Shown here: positions 1-9,114 of the stretch, one piece after another | Position numbering within the stretch: position 1 is the stretch's first letter | Layout of the letters: each line of letters starts with the position of its first letter | Assembly: GCA_016745035.1 (NCBI GenBank) | Contig: JADGDE010000012.1 | Coordinates: forward strand, 1-62,125 | Source: Thiotrichales bacterium | Lineage (GTDB): Bacteria; Pseudomonadota; Gammaproteobacteria; Beggiatoales; Beggiatoaceae | Direction: 5' to 3' | DNA length: 62,125 nt | Position numbers and translations under genes: made by a program | The notes under the pieces: model-generated | The model's database searches: none | Told to the model about the DNA's origin: nothing | What the model saw: the letters and a program-made list of their open reading frames with translations, nothing else

Positions 1-140
1 CTATCACTCAATGTACTACCATACTCCTCATAATATTCTTTAGAAAACTGAACTTGAATAGATTCAAACTGTTGTTTTCTAACACCTGTCGAGGCTTTCC
101 ACTGTCTTTCATTTTTTAAATCTAATTTTGTAAGTTTCAT
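1..140 (-). CDS. IS transposase, N-terminal fragment (continues past left edge)
   Basis: An ATG at 138-140 on the minus strand opens a frame that stays open to position 1, giving 46 residues beginning MKLTKLDLKNERQWKASTGV. This opening resembles the helix-turn-helix N-terminus of IS5-like/DDE_Tnp_4 transposases, which usually run to about 250-300 residues, so most of the gene lies outside the window. The short perfect inverted repeat at 152-159 and 180-187 lies just upstream, between this frame and the truncated gene at 178-405, and may mark the end of the IS. The family call rests only on the N-terminal pattern; that it is a transposase is moderately secure. Confidence 0.55.
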   Translation of the reverse strand, partial: MKLTKLDLKNERQWKASTGVRKQQFESIQVQFSKEYYEEYGSTLSD

Positions 141-177
141 TAAATAACCTGTAAGATATGGGCGGATAAAAATGTTA

Positions 178-405
178 TTATATCTTAAATAAAAGCTGTC
201 GCATCAAGTCTAATGTTTGCGGATCATAAATATAAAGTTGATTGGAAGGGGTACTGGATACCATGATGATTTTATCTAAAGATGCACTGTATTCAGCATC
301 AAATACTCTAAAATCTAAGGGAAAAAATTGATTATCGGCGGCACTTGCTTGTACGCCCATAACAATACTACCAGCGAGTAGTATGAGTTGAGATGTATAT
401 TTCAT
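178..405 (-). pseudogene. secreted protein, truncated by IS insertion
   Basis: The 75-codon frame starts with a clear signal peptide (hydrophobic core LILLAGSIVMG, likely cleavage after ASA near residue 22). It is preceded by a good AAGG ribosome site 8 bases upstream of the ATG. The mature part contains NQLYIYDPQTLDLMRQLL, which looks like a blade of a beta-propeller (YVTN/WD-like) surface protein. Such proteins are normally several hundred residues, but this one stops after FKI exactly where the IS fragment begins. I infer that an IS inserted into the gene and cut it off early. Function unknown beyond being exported. Confidence 0.5.
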
Positions 406-643
406 TGCATAGACCTTTTAATAGTTTATAAAACCAATATAAGGGTAACATGTTATTCACTGATGTTATGTAACCCGTAGATAAATTTGCTTATGTTGCC
501 AGTGAATATAGTCTCTTTGACTCATTCATCTGTGTAATTAATCTTGGTGGATTGATTTGGGTATGCAATACATAAGTTGGGTTTTTGGTAAGTTAGGGTT
601 TCCTTCATTTACCCAATATACATGCTATTTTTAGGAGTATTTA

Positions 644-1074
644 ATGTCCCAAGGTTTATTTAGTGCACTTTTTATAGGTTCAAAGGAAGCAAACAGTGCA
701 AAAAAGTTATTAAATTTGTCGCTTATTTTGACTTTATTACAGTGACATTAGGCTTGATTATCTTATTTCTCCCTGTTGAGGCAATACAAACTATACTCAA
801 TGAAAAATATGATAATCCTTGGGAGACAGACCCTTGGATGCTTATTATGACCATTACTTTTTTATACATTTGTTTTTATTTTTTATTAAAAAAACATTTG
901 TGGGCTCCTTTTTTATTACTTGCTATTGAAATAATATCTGTCTTACTAGATTACGTGGAAACGGGAAAATTCAGTGTGGGATTTCTTGGGATGTATATTT
1001 TATTTTATAGTGCGACTATCCAGTCAATATATTTTTTAAGAAAGGAGAAGGTGTCCGCCCAAGCATCAAAGTAA
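644..1074 (+). pseudogene. small membrane protein gene, probably frameshifted
   Basis: A strong AGGAG site (634-638) precedes an ATG at 644 that reads 33 codons (MSQGLFSALFIGSKEANSAK...) and stops at TGA 743-745. A second frame opens at GTG 742, overlapping the stop, and runs 110 codons to 1074. It has three to four hydrophobic segments (VTLGLIILFLPV, MLIMTITFLYICFYFLL, WAPFLLLAIEIISVLL, GFLGMYILFYSATIQ). The hydrophobic run is continuous across the junction, so the simplest reading is a single four-helix membrane protein broken by a one-base frameshift. A translationally coupled pair (GTGA overlap) is the alternative. No family recognised; the region is AT-rich relative to the genes that follow. 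Confidence 0.45.
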
Positions 1075-1096
1075 AGTCTTAGGAAATTAAGCTCGC

Positions 1097-3733
1097 CTAC
1101 CAAGATGGATTTTTGCGTAACAAACGCTCTGCGTGTTGTTTGTCTAAGGGTTTGGCAAATAAATAACCCTGCCCATACTCGCAGCCCAAGGCTCGCAACT
1201 GTTGCAGTTGTGCGTGATTTTCTATGCCCTCGGCGACTACATCCATGCGCAGGTTGTGCGCAAGGGCAATAATGGTCTCGACCACGACTTTGTTTTCCTC
1301 GCCCGTGTCCATGCAACGGACAAAGGATTGATCCACTTTTAAGGTATCGGTGGGGAATTGGGTTAAATATTCTAGTGATGAATAGCCCGTGCCAAAGTCA
1401 TCAATACTGATTTTAACGTTTAGGGCTTTGAGGTGTTTGAGGGTTTTTTGTGTCGCGGTCACATTGGCCATCACCGCACTTTCGGTGATTTCTAGTTTTA
1501 ATACCTCGGGGTTTAATTCACTGTTTTTTAAGGCAGCGGCGACTATATCGACAATATTTTCTTGGGCAAATTGTTTTCGGGATAAATTGACACTGAGCAT
1601 GTTTAAGTTCAGGGTTGGATAGCGTGCTTGCCATGTGCGCATTTGCCGACAGGCTTGGCGTAAAACCGATTCGCCAATTGCGACAATCAGCCCGGTTTCT
1701 TCTGCTACCGGGATAAATTCCATCGGTGAAACAATGCCGCGTTCAGGGTGATGCCAGCGTACCAAGGCTTCAAAACCGCTAATGCACCCACTGTTCATAT
1801 TTACCAATGGCTGATAATGAATTTTAAATTCAGGAATATGTACCGCGCCATATTCGTCTTCTTGTTGACGGTTAATCGCATGGCGTAAGTCGCGCTCAAG
1901 GTTAAAACGGGCAATCGCCAAGGCTTCCATGTCGGATTCAAATACTTCTGCCTCGGATTTGTCCAATAATTTAGCCCGATTCATCGCTGAGCGGGCATCG
2001 CGTAATAAATCCCGTTGCTCACCCTTAAAGCCTAAAGCGATACCGATATTGGCATGAGTAAAGACTTCTTCATTTTGGAGCACAAAGGGATTGCGCATTT
2101 CGGTGTGGATAATATTGGCGACTTCACCAGCGACATGGGTATTTTGTGGTGCTTTGAGCATGATGCTAAATTCACTGCCACCGACACGGGCAAGATAACC
2201 TTGAATATTATCAAGCTGTTCTAAAATAGCGCTGAGGCGTTTGGCAAAGGCAATCAGCAAGGCATCACCAATTTCACGTCCTAATACCGCATTAATGGTT
2301 TTAAAACGATCCAAGTCCAGCAATAAAATCGCCACACAAATGGTTTGGTTTTGCCGTTGTGCAACGGTGAGGCTGATGGCCTCGGGATTTTGTTTGGCAT
2401 AACGTAAGTAGCGCAGGCGCAAACGGCGCTGAAAGGCGGTGGCATTGGGCAGCCCGGTTAAGTGATCATAAAAACTATGATAGACAAAGCGGGTCGATAA
2501 TACGCCGATACTGACCCAGACAAAGGCTAAAAATGCGGGGATAACAGGAACCCATAAGGCATAGAGGAACAGCATAAAGCTCAGCCCCCATAGCCCGACA
2601 ATACTGCTAAAAATCACTAACAACAAAGTCAAGGGGCGATGGCTATACCACAATAAAGCCAGCCCTAAAAAACCCCAAAAAATAATCCAAATATGTTCTT
2701 GGGTATTTGACCAAAAGCTTAAAATATATGGTGGCTCAGTCGTGCCTGTGTCTTGTAGCGCTTGGGTGAGTAAATCACTGACTTCATGGGTATGTACCAC
2801 CACGCCAGAGGTGAATAAGGTACCATTTAATTGTTGTTCATCACGATGACGGGTGTAAGGCGTAAAGCCCATATCTTTGGCGCTTTCGGCGGTTGTACCA
2901 ATGATGACGATTTTATTTTCAATTAGGCGGCTGGCAACTCTACCCTCTAGTACGTCAAAAAAACGCACGGTTTCTGTTGGATAATCGCTAGAGCGATAAT
3001 TCAGCATGGATTGATAACCGCCCGTGTCTTCGTTTTGATAGCCTCCAGCATTGGGATCTAATGGGGTAAAAACATGTTTGCCCAGATAAAAGTCATTGCC
3101 CATAAAATGATAATCAGGCAAGCCTTTTTTGCGTAAATAATGAATCACAAGGTTGAGGGAAAAAGAAGTCCACATGCGCCCATCGGCGGCAGCATACATC
3201 AGGTTACGGCGCACCACGCCATCAGCATCTAAAGCAAAATCATTAAAACCAATTTGTTTGATCGGCACGCCTTCCGGTGCCGGTACAGACTTTTGTCCCG
3301 GCAGCCCTAAAGAGCGAATCGAAAACACATCGGGGTCTTGTAGCACTTGCAGTAAGGCATCTCGCCCTTGTCCTTGGGGCACATCACGAAATATATCCAG
3401 ACCAATTACCGCGGGCTGATAGGATTTGAGTTTATTGATCAGGTCGGCAATGGCTTGATCGGGAAAAGGGTACGCGTCCATTTGTTGAATGTCTGCCTCA
3501 GAAATTTCTACCAATAATAAGCGTGGATCGGGCGGCAAATCAGCACGCAACAAGGTCATTTGGTCATAAGCCCATAATTCCATATCTTGCAGCAAGGCAT
3601 ATTCCCTTGCGGTGAATAATAAGCTCATGATCACAAAACTGCTGATAAGAACAAAAACACTCAGCCGCAAAGGCATTTGCTTTGACTGCAAACTGCGTTG
3701 TAAATAATGGCGATTAAATAGCTGCGCAAACAT
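1097..3733 (-). CDS. CHASE2 sensor - degenerate GGDEF - EAL cyclic-di-GMP phosphodiesterase
   Basis: This 878-residue membrane signalling protein probably hydrolyses c-di-GMP. One N-terminal helix (about 24-45) is followed by a periplasmic CHASE2 domain (about 50-330, with PRLLLVEISEADIQ and AVIGLDIFRD typical of the family). Three further helices (about 345-440) lead to a GGDEF domain (about 455-625) and an EAL domain (about 645-878). The diguanylate cyclase signature is RVGGSEF, so the catalytic D is replaced by S and cyclase activity is doubtful. The EAL module looks intact: FEALVRW, NLSRKQF, LEITESAVM, IDDFGTGYSS, KVDQSF and VAEGIE. It is nine bases downstream of lolA and probably shares its transcript. 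Confidence 0.88.
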   Translation of the reverse strand: MFAQLFNRHYLQRSLQSKQMPLRLSVFVLISSFVIMSLLFTAREYALLQDMELWAYDQMTLLRADLPPDPRLLLVEISEADIQQMDAYPFPDQAIADLINKLKSYQPAVIGLDIFRDVPQGQGRDALLQVLQDPDVFSIRSLGLPGQKSVPAPEGVPIKQIGFNDFALDADGVVRRNLMYAAADGRMWTSFSLNLVIHYLRKKGLPDYHFMGNDFYLGKHVFTPLDPNAGGYQNEDTGGYQSMLNYRSSDYPTETVRFFDVLEGRVASRLIENKIVIIGTTAESAKDMGFTPYTRHRDEQQLNGTLFTSGVVVHTHEVSDLLTQALQDTGTTEPPYILSFWSNTQEHIWIIFWGFLGLALLWYSHRPLTLLLVIFSSIVGLWGLSFMLFLYALWVPVIPAFLAFVWVSIGVLSTRFVYHSFYDHLTGLPNATAFQRRLRLRYLRYAKQNPEAISLTVAQRQNQTICVAILLLDLDRFKTINAVLGREIGDALLIAFAKRLSAILEQLDNIQGYLARVGGSEFSIMLKAPQNTHVAGEVANIIHTEMRNPFVLQNEEVFTHANIGIALGFKGEQRDLLRDARSAMNRAKLLDKSEAEVFESDMEALAIARFNLERDLRHAINRQQEDEYGAVHIPEFKIHYQPLVNMNSGCISGFEALVRWHHPERGIVSPMEFIPVAEETGLIVAIGESVLRQACRQMRTWQARYPTLNLNMLSVNLSRKQFAQENIVDIVAAALKNSELNPEVLKLEITESAVMANVTATQKTLKHLKALNVKISIDDFGTGYSSLEYLTQFPTDTLKVDQSFVRCMDTGEENKVVVETIIALAHNLRMDVVAEGIENHAQLQQLRALGCEYGQGYLFAKPLDKQHAERLLRKNPSW

Positions 3734-3742
3734 GACAAGGCA

Positions 3743-4357
3743 TCAGTGGTCTTCAATCACATCAACCCCTTTAGGGATGACGAAATCAAATAAATGAGGA
3801 TGAAGGACTTGGTTCTGGGTTTGGGCAGAAAAAGTGATTTGCGTACGTTGACCGAGTTTGTCGTGTAATTCGATTTGTTGCAATTGCTGCTTATCTAAAT
3901 ACACCAGCATTTTCTCAAAGCTGCTATCAGGACTTTTGGCAATTAGCTCAAAACCTTGCACCGGACTGTCGGTAGTCGCTTCTAGTGCGCCGATATGGAA
4001 ATGTTCATCAAGTTTGTCGGCATTGCTGAACAATAACACCGGGGTATTGGTGATGGCTGTTTCATAGACTCTACGGGTGACTTGTTCCAGATCGGCATCA
4101 TAAATCCAAATATATTCGCCATTGGCGACGATTAATTGTTCATAAGGCTGGCTATATTGCCAATGAAACTGGCTGGGCTTTTGGAGGGCAAAGTTACCTT
4201 GGCTCTCTTCAATCCGCGTGCCTTGTTCATCATAGACCGCTTGTTGAAACTGCCCTTGTAAACTTTTGAGTTGCTGTAAATAGCTTTCCAAGGCATTATC
4301 CGCCGCCCAAGCACTGTTGATAGTCAGACTAAGACCTAGCAGTATGTTCCAAAACAC
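3743..4357 (-). CDS. lolA: outer-membrane lipoprotein carrier protein LolA
   Basis: LolA shuttles lipoproteins across the periplasm from the LolCDE transporter to LolB. The 204-residue length fits the family. A signal peptide ends at AWA|A near residue 19. The mature start (LESYLQQLKSLQGQFQQ) and the segments GNFALQKPSQFHWQY and LIVANGEYIWIYDADLEQVT are classic LolA strands. The start is GTG at 4357, with a G-rich stretch upstream; no better start lies between it and the signal peptide. The c-di-GMP gene follows after nine bases. The usual neighbour ftsK is not here. Confidence 0.88.
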   Translation of the reverse strand: MFWNILLGLSLTINSAWAADNALESYLQQLKSLQGQFQQAVYDEQGTRIEESQGNFALQKPSQFHWQYSQPYEQLIVANGEYIWIYDADLEQVTRRVYETAITNTPVLLFSNADKLDEHFHIGALEATTDSPVQGFELIAKSPDSSFEKMLVYLDKQQLQQIELHDKLGQRTQITFSAQTQNQVLHPHLFDFVIPKGVDVIEDH

Positions 4358-4389
4358 GATGATGCCCCCGTTGATTAATTAGTATAGAA

Positions 4390-4420
4390 GGGATAACACC
4401 CCTTCAAGGGGTGTTATCCC
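4390..4420. terminator. perfect 14-bp hairpin between two minus-strand genes
   Basis: GGGATAACACCCCT, a three-base loop TCA, and its exact complement form a very stable stem. It lies downstream of the DUF2939 gene (ends 4465) and upstream of lolA (starts 4357). There is no clear U tract, so it could be a terminator, an attenuator or an mRNA-stabilising stem. Confidence 0.5.
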
Positions 4421-4464
4421 TAGACCACTACCTAAGCTACATCCTACCGCGCTGAGTGTGATTA

Positions 4465-4929
4465 TTAATACACAGCGACAATACGCCACTGCCAGTCTTG
4501 CCATGTCATATAAAAATGGGTGGGATTTTGTCCCAATTCCCCTAGGCGCACCATAAAACGGGTGGGGGATTCAAAAAAACCAAATGAAAAACGCTCAAAC
4601 ACATTCGCCGTTTGCGCCTTGGGTTGTAACACCGAGCTGACCCATTGCGCATCAATGGTATGTTGTACCAAAGTTTGGTTCAGTTGTTGTAAACCATTTT
4701 GGACTAAATTACCTAATGCAGAATTGTTGCCATTAAATTGGGATAAATCCGGCAAGCTCGCTTGGGTGGTTTTTTCATAGTTAGCTTGAACTGCTGGCAT
4801 ATCCAAAAACTGGGTTAGCGCAGGCATATCCCCTGAGCTGATGGCGTTACTTAAACGATAGACCGTGACATAAGGCCACAACAAGGCGCTAAGCACAGCG
4901 GCAAAGACGAGAAAGCTTAAGTAACGCAT
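4465..4929 (-). CDS. DUF2939 family membrane-anchored protein
   Basis: The protein opens with one N-terminal membrane segment (about residues 3-20, YLSFLVFAAVLSALLWPYVTV). This is followed by the motif VYRLSNAISSGDMPALTQFLDMPAVQ, typical of DUF2939 proteins, which have no assigned function. I chose the ATG at 4929 (MRYLSF, about 154 residues) over an upstream frame extension. It has AAGGAT eight bases before it and sits five bases after argH's stop, so it is probably cotranscribed with argH. The body is expected to be periplasmic. The perfect hairpin at 4390-4420 follows it. Confidence 0.75.
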   Translation of the reverse strand: MRYLSFLVFAAVLSALLWPYVTVYRLSNAISSGDMPALTQFLDMPAVQANYEKTTQASLPDLSQFNGNNSALGNLVQNGLQQLNQTLVQHTIDAQWVSSVLQPKAQTANVFERFSFGFFESPTRFMVRLGELGQNPTHFYMTWQDWQWRIVAVY

Positions 4930-4934
4930 GGGGA

Positions 4935-6326
4935 TTATCCTTGTTGTTGGCAATAAGCCCGCGCCCTTTCGGCAGCGGCTCGTACTTGCTTGGGTGCAGT
5001 GCCGCCAATGTGGTCGCGAGCAGCTAAAGCGCCTTCAAGCGTTAAATAATCATAAATGTCCGCGCCAATTTTATCGGAAAATTGTTGCAATGTCTCTAAG
5101 CTTAAATCACTTAAGTCACACTTGGCTTCAATACAATGTCGAACCGCTTGCCCAACAATCGAGTGTGAGTCCCGAAAGGGCACGCCTTGACGGACTAAAT
5201 AATCAGCCAAATCGGTGGCAGTGGTAAAGCCACGCAAAGTCGCCTCACGCATATTATCGGCTTTAACCTGCATCACCGGAATCATATCAGCATAAACCCG
5301 CAAACTGCCTTTTAAGGTGTCAATAGTATCGAATAACGGCTCTTTGTCTTCTTGATTATCTTTGTTGTACGCCAAAGGCTGGGACTTCATCAGCGTTAAT
5401 AAACTCATCAAGTGACCATAAACCCGTCCGGCTTTACCGCGCACCAATTCAGGCACATCAGGATTTTTCTTTTGCGGCATGATTGATGAGCCAGTGCAAA
5501 ACGCGTCGCCCAAGTCAATGAAATCAAATTGTGCCGACGACCACAAGACCAATTCTTCCCCAAAACGTGATAAGTGCATCATAATCAAGGCGGCGGCGGC
5601 ATTAAATTCAATGGCAAAATCTCGATCACTGACGGCATCTAAAGAATTTTCCGCCGGGGCGCTAAAGCCCAATAACTCAGCGGTATAGTGGCGGTCAATC
5701 GGATAAGTCGTGCCTGCCAGTGCCGCTGCACCCAAAGGCATGATATTCACCCGCTGAGAAGCATCACCAAGGCGCTGATAATCGCGTTTGAGCATTTCAA
5801 ACCACGCCAGCATATGGTGTCCAAAACTGATGGGTTGCGCGCTTTGTAGATGGGTGAAACCGGGTAAAATGGTCTCGGCTTCTTTCTCAGCTAAATCGGC
5901 TAAGCCTTGCATTAAACGCAATAATAAGCCTTGAATGGCTTTGATTTCATCGCGGACATACAAGCGAATGTCGGTGGCAACTTGGTCATTACGCGAGCGT
6001 CCGGTGTGGAGTTTTTTCCCCGCATCACCAATCAAAGCCACTAAACGCGCCTCGACGTTCATATGCACATCTTCCAGCGCCACAGACCACTCAAAGCCGC
6101 CCGCTTCAATTTCGCCGAGGATTTGCTCTAAGCCTTGAATAATTGCATCGCGTTCTTCGGCGCTTAAGACCTCAACTTTTGCCAACATGGTGGCATGGGC
6201 AATCGAGCCTTGAATATCATAGACCGCGAGGCGTTTGTCAAAATCGACCGAGGCGGTAAAGGCTTCGACAAAATGATTGGTAGGCGCATCAAATCGACCG
6301 CCCCAAGGCTTATCCGCAGCAGGCAT
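4935..6326 (-). CDS. argH: argininosuccinate lyase
   Basis: This cytoplasmic enzyme makes the last step of arginine biosynthesis, splitting argininosuccinate into arginine and fumarate. At 463 residues it is full length. The fumarase/aspartase superfamily signature [15 protein letters not shown] is at about 280-294, with the flexible catalytic-loop serine. [15 protein letters not shown] (about 106-120) and [20 protein letters not shown] are the other conserved blocks. The start ATG overlaps the stop of the upstream 6326-6544 gene by one base (TAATG), suggesting translational coupling. Confidence 0.96.
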   Translation of the reverse strand: MPAADKPWGGRFDAPTNHFVEAFTASVDFDKRLAVYDIQGSIAHATMLAKVEVLSAEERDAIIQGLEQILGEIEAGGFEWSVALEDVHMNVEARLVALIGDAGKKLHTGRSRNDQVATDIRLYVRDEIKAIQGLLLRLMQGLADLAEKEAETILPGFTHLQSAQPISFGHHMLAWFEMLKRDYQRLGDASQRVNIMPLGAAALAGTTYPIDRHYTAELLGFSAPAENSLDAVSDRDFAIEFNAAAALIMMHLSRFGEELVLWSSAQFDFIDLGDAFCTGSSIMPQKKNPDVPELVRGKAGRVYGHLMSLLTLMKSQPLAYNKDNQEDKEPLFDTIDTLKGSLRVYADMIPVMQVKADNMREATLRGFTTATDLADYLVRQGVPFRDSHSIVGQAVRHCIEAKCDLSDLSLETLQQFSDKIGADIYDYLTLEGALAARDHIGGTAPKQVRAAAERARAYCQQQG

Positions 6327-6544
6327 TAATCGTCTCCTTGTGGACGCGCTTCACGTTCTTCTTTTAGCAGCAATTCTGCCTCGGTTTGGTTTTTGGCAAA
6401 CATGATTTTGACCGTGCAATTATCAGCAACGGTAAGCGCTTCGCGCATGGCTTTGGCTTGTTGTTTGGCATCTCGAAACTTTTCAATGGTTTCAACATAC
6501 TCGAGTTGTTTAACAGGGCGAATTTTATAGATAAAGTAAGGCAT
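6326..6544 (-). CDS. small conserved hypothetical protein (72 aa)
   Basis: The chosen ATG at 6544 gives [20 protein letters not shown]; a TTG five codons upstream is possible but less likely. The rest is charged and helix-rich ([17 protein letters not shown], then [15 protein letters not shown]) and ends in an acidic tail. There is no membrane segment or signal. It resembles small gammaproteobacterial proteins beginning MPYYIYKI that have no assigned function. It overlaps argH by one base and is probably cotranscribed with it. Confidence 0.65.
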   Translation of the reverse strand: MPYFIYKIRPVKQLEYVETIEKFRDAKQQAKAMREALTVADNCTVKIMFAKNQTEAELLLKEEREARPQGDD

Positions 6545-6606
6545 GTGATATTCCAGCAAAGCAAAAAGGCTTGGTATGGGCTATTTCTTTAAGTTCAATG
6601 ATAAGC

Positions 6607-7599
6607 TTAGGGGCGTTCGTCTTGATTCAGGCGCAATTTCGGCAAGCCTAATAACCAAAAAAAGGTTTTAAAACTGCGCATGAATTTGGCGCTGCAAGTC
6701 ATTTTATGCGTGCGGCGAATACAACGCGAGCCAAACATTAAGACGCGCAAAAACTCATGCAACACGCTCATCAAATAGATGAATACCAAGCCTAAAAAAC
6801 CGTGATGTTTGCGCCAATAATATAGCAAACTGCGTTTTTCCTCTTGATAAAAACGCACCGGAGCATTGATAGAACTGCCGCCACCATAATGAATAATCGC
6901 CGTTTGAGGATAATAGTGAATTAACCAATTGGCTTGGCGAAAACGTAAACACCAGTCTAAATCTTCGGCATACATGAAAAAATCGGTGTCCAAATGCCCG
7001 ACCTCGGCAATCGCCTCGGCACGTGCCATCCACAAACAACCGAATAAGACTTCAACCTTGCGCGTGGTGTCATGCGCCCAATAATACATCAAGCCGCCAT
7101 CCCAAAAAGCGCTATCGGGAAACAACCTATCCAGCGCAAAGGTGCGACAAAAGACATTCCAATAACTGGGGCTGTGCATACAAGACGCTTGCAGGCTATG
7201 GTCAGCATTTTCAATCCGTGAGCTGGACAAGCCAACATTCGGATGCTCTTCCATATGCGCAAACAACTCATCGAGCCAATAATCCCGCACTTTGGTGTCT
7301 GAGTTTAACAAACAAATATAGCGCGGCTTTTGGCTTTGAATCTGCTCTAAGCCGAGATTATTACCCGCAGCAAAGCCCAAGTTTGCCCCACTTTCAACCA
7401 AATTGACTTGCGGATAATTGCGTTTAACCATATCGACACTGCCATCGGAAGAGTCGTTATCCACCACCCAGATACTAAAATCTAAGTCACAAGCGGTATT
7501 GAACAAACTCTCCAAGCAGTTTTCAAGGTATTGTTTGGCATTCCAACTGACGATTAAAATCGCCACATCAATGCCATAATCAGGCTCAGCATCGCTCAT
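6607..7599 (-). CDS. family 2 glycosyltransferase (rhamnosyltransferase-like)
   Basis: The 330-residue protein has a GT-A fold. The nucleotide-binding start is VAILIVSWNAKQYLENCLES (about 11-30), then VVDNDSSDGS, NLGFAAGNNLG and the metal-binding region LLNSDTKV. A later MYAEDLDWCLRFRQAN is the ED acceptor/base motif of WbbL-type enzymes. It probably transfers a sugar onto a surface polysaccharide or lipid-linked acceptor on the cytoplasmic face. The basic C-terminus with hydrophobic patches (LVFIYLMSVLHEFLRVLMFG) may hold it at the membrane. The sugar cannot be told from sequence. It starts three bases after the flavoprotein stop, so the two genes form an operon. Confidence 0.85.
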   Translation of the reverse strand: MSDAEPDYGIDVAILIVSWNAKQYLENCLESLFNTACDLDFSIWVVDNDSSDGSVDMVKRNYPQVNLVESGANLGFAAGNNLGLEQIQSQKPRYICLLNSDTKVRDYWLDELFAHMEEHPNVGLSSSRIENADHSLQASCMHSPSYWNVFCRTFALDRLFPDSAFWDGGLMYYWAHDTTRKVEVLFGCLWMARAEAIAEVGHLDTDFFMYAEDLDWCLRFRQANWLIHYYPQTAIIHYGGGSSINAPVRFYQEEKRSLLYYWRKHHGFLGLVFIYLMSVLHEFLRVLMFGSRCIRRTHKMTCSAKFMRSFKTFFWLLGLPKLRLNQDERP

Positions 7600-7602
7600 G
7601 AT

Positions 7603-9006
7603 TTACGCAGGTAACAATTCAACAGGATAATCGCGGGCAATGTCCAATTGTCCTAAACCATGATAAAGCGCGCCTTGCAAGGCTTCCTCAATCACCGGAT
7701 GATAAAATGGCATCGAGAGTAAATCCATCACGCTTAAGTTTTGATGAATCGCCCAAGCGAGTAAATGCCCCAAATGCTCAGCGCGGACACCGATTAAACT
7801 AGCCCCCAAGACTTTGCCATCGGCTTTGTTTAAATAAACCCGCAACACGCCTTTATTTTTCGCTAGCAATAAAGCCCGACCCACAGGCGCTAAGCGCATT
7901 TCACCAACAACAAAGCTGTCTTCTTCTAAGTCTTTAAATGCTGCACCGACTAATGAGATATTCGGGTCAGAGAAAGTAATCCCCAAAGGCACATGGCGTT
8001 TGAAAGCGGTGATGTCATTGACGGCATTAAAGCCCGCCATTCTGCCCTCGTGTCCGGCTTCATGCAAAATCATACGGTTATGATTCATATCGCCCGCCAT
8101 AAAAATATGCGAATCGCCGACTTGCATGGTCTGCTCGTCATAAATCGGCACACCGCGCTCATTTAAGGGAATATCAATATTTTCCAAACCGAGGTTTTCC
8201 ACATTTGGTAAGCGCCCGATGCTGACCAAGATTTTATCGACCACGCACGAATTATCGCCTGCGGTGACTTTGATTTGCTCACCCTCAGCGCTTAATTCTG
8301 CCGCTTGCCCCAGCCACAAAGGAAACTCACGGCTAAAGGTTTGAATCGCGACTTGATTCGCCACCGGGTCACTTAAACCGGCAATCTGCTCTAATTGGTC
8401 AATGCCGGTAACATTCACGCCCATGCGCTGCAAACTTTGCCCCAGCTCCAAACCAATGACACCCAGACCTATGACCGCGATAGATTCAGGCAAGGTTTCT
8501 TGCTCAAACAAATTATCCGAGGTCAAAATTTTATCGCCGAATGCTTCTTGCCAAGCGGCAGGAACAATCGGGCGCGAACCGGTGGCGATAATGACTTTAT
8601 CAGCACGAACGCGCTCGCCGTTGTCGATTTCTAATACATGCGGCTCGACAAAATGGGCATAACCTTCGATAAACTTATCGCCCATGTTATCGGTGCTGTT
8701 GCTGGTGACTCTATCAACGAAAGTATCACGCATATCGCGGACATATTCCATCGCCTCAACCTGGTCTATGCCTAGGGCATCACTGCCATCAATACCAAAA
8801 CGGTCTAAATGATGACGGGCATGGAAATCCTCTGCCAGATGAATCATGGCTTTCGAGGGCATACAACCCACGCGGGCGCAAGTGGTGCCGACTTCACCGC
8901 CATTAATTAAGACAAAGTTAGTGGTTTTTTTCCGCACATTGCCAATCGACGAAAGTCCGGCTGTGCCCGAACCAATAATAGCGACATCGACTTGTCTTTC
9001 ACTCAT
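7603..9006 (-). CDS. dihydrolipoamide dehydrogenase-like flavoprotein disulfide reductase
   Basis: A class I pyridine nucleotide-disulfide oxidoreductase of about 467 residues. The FAD site is VAIIGSGTAGLSS near the N-terminus. The redox-active pair sits in TTCARVGCMPSK, the NAD(P)H site is VIGLGVIGLELGQ (about 180), and the second FAD motif is IFMAGDMN. The catalytic HPxxEE is HPVIEEALQGAL at the C-terminus. All catalytic parts are present. Length and motifs match lipoamide dehydrogenase, but no dehydrogenase-complex E1/E2 genes are nearby, so another disulfide or quinone substrate is possible. I chose the ATG at 9006 (MSERQVD) over a TTG seven codons upstream. Confidence 0.82.
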   Translation of the reverse strand: MSERQVDVAIIGSGTAGLSSIGNVRKKTTNFVLINGGEVGTTCARVGCMPSKAMIHLAEDFHARHHLDRFGIDGSDALGIDQVEAMEYVRDMRDTFVDRVTSNSTDNMGDKFIEGYAHFVEPHVLEIDNGERVRADKVIIATGSRPIVPAAWQEAFGDKILTSDNLFEQETLPESIAVIGLGVIGLELGQSLQRMGVNVTGIDQLEQIAGLSDPVANQVAIQTFSREFPLWLGQAAELSAEGEQIKVTAGDNSCVVDKILVSIGRLPNVENLGLENIDIPLNERGVPIYDEQTMQVGDSHIFMAGDMNHNRMILHEAGHEGRMAGFNAVNDITAFKRHVPLGITFSDPNISLVGAAFKDLEEDSFVVGEMRLAPVGRALLLAKNKGVLRVYLNKADGKVLGASLIGVRAEHLGHLLAWAIHQNLSVMDLLSMPFYHPVIEEALQGALYHGLGQLDIARDYPVELLPA

Positions 9007-9114
9007 AATTTTATATCCATTACGCAAGGAAGCTTGGGTAAGCGCATCCGCTTAAATTGGGCGGCATTATACACCAGATTTTCCTTTGCTAAGACATATC
9101 CCGCAAACAAGTTG

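Noticed and set aside
459..476. ACTGATGTTATGTAACCC resembling a MITE end
   Set aside because: Twelve of fourteen bases match the MITE end, but no partner end or internal sequence lies within 300 bases, so I treat it as chance or an unrecognisable relic.
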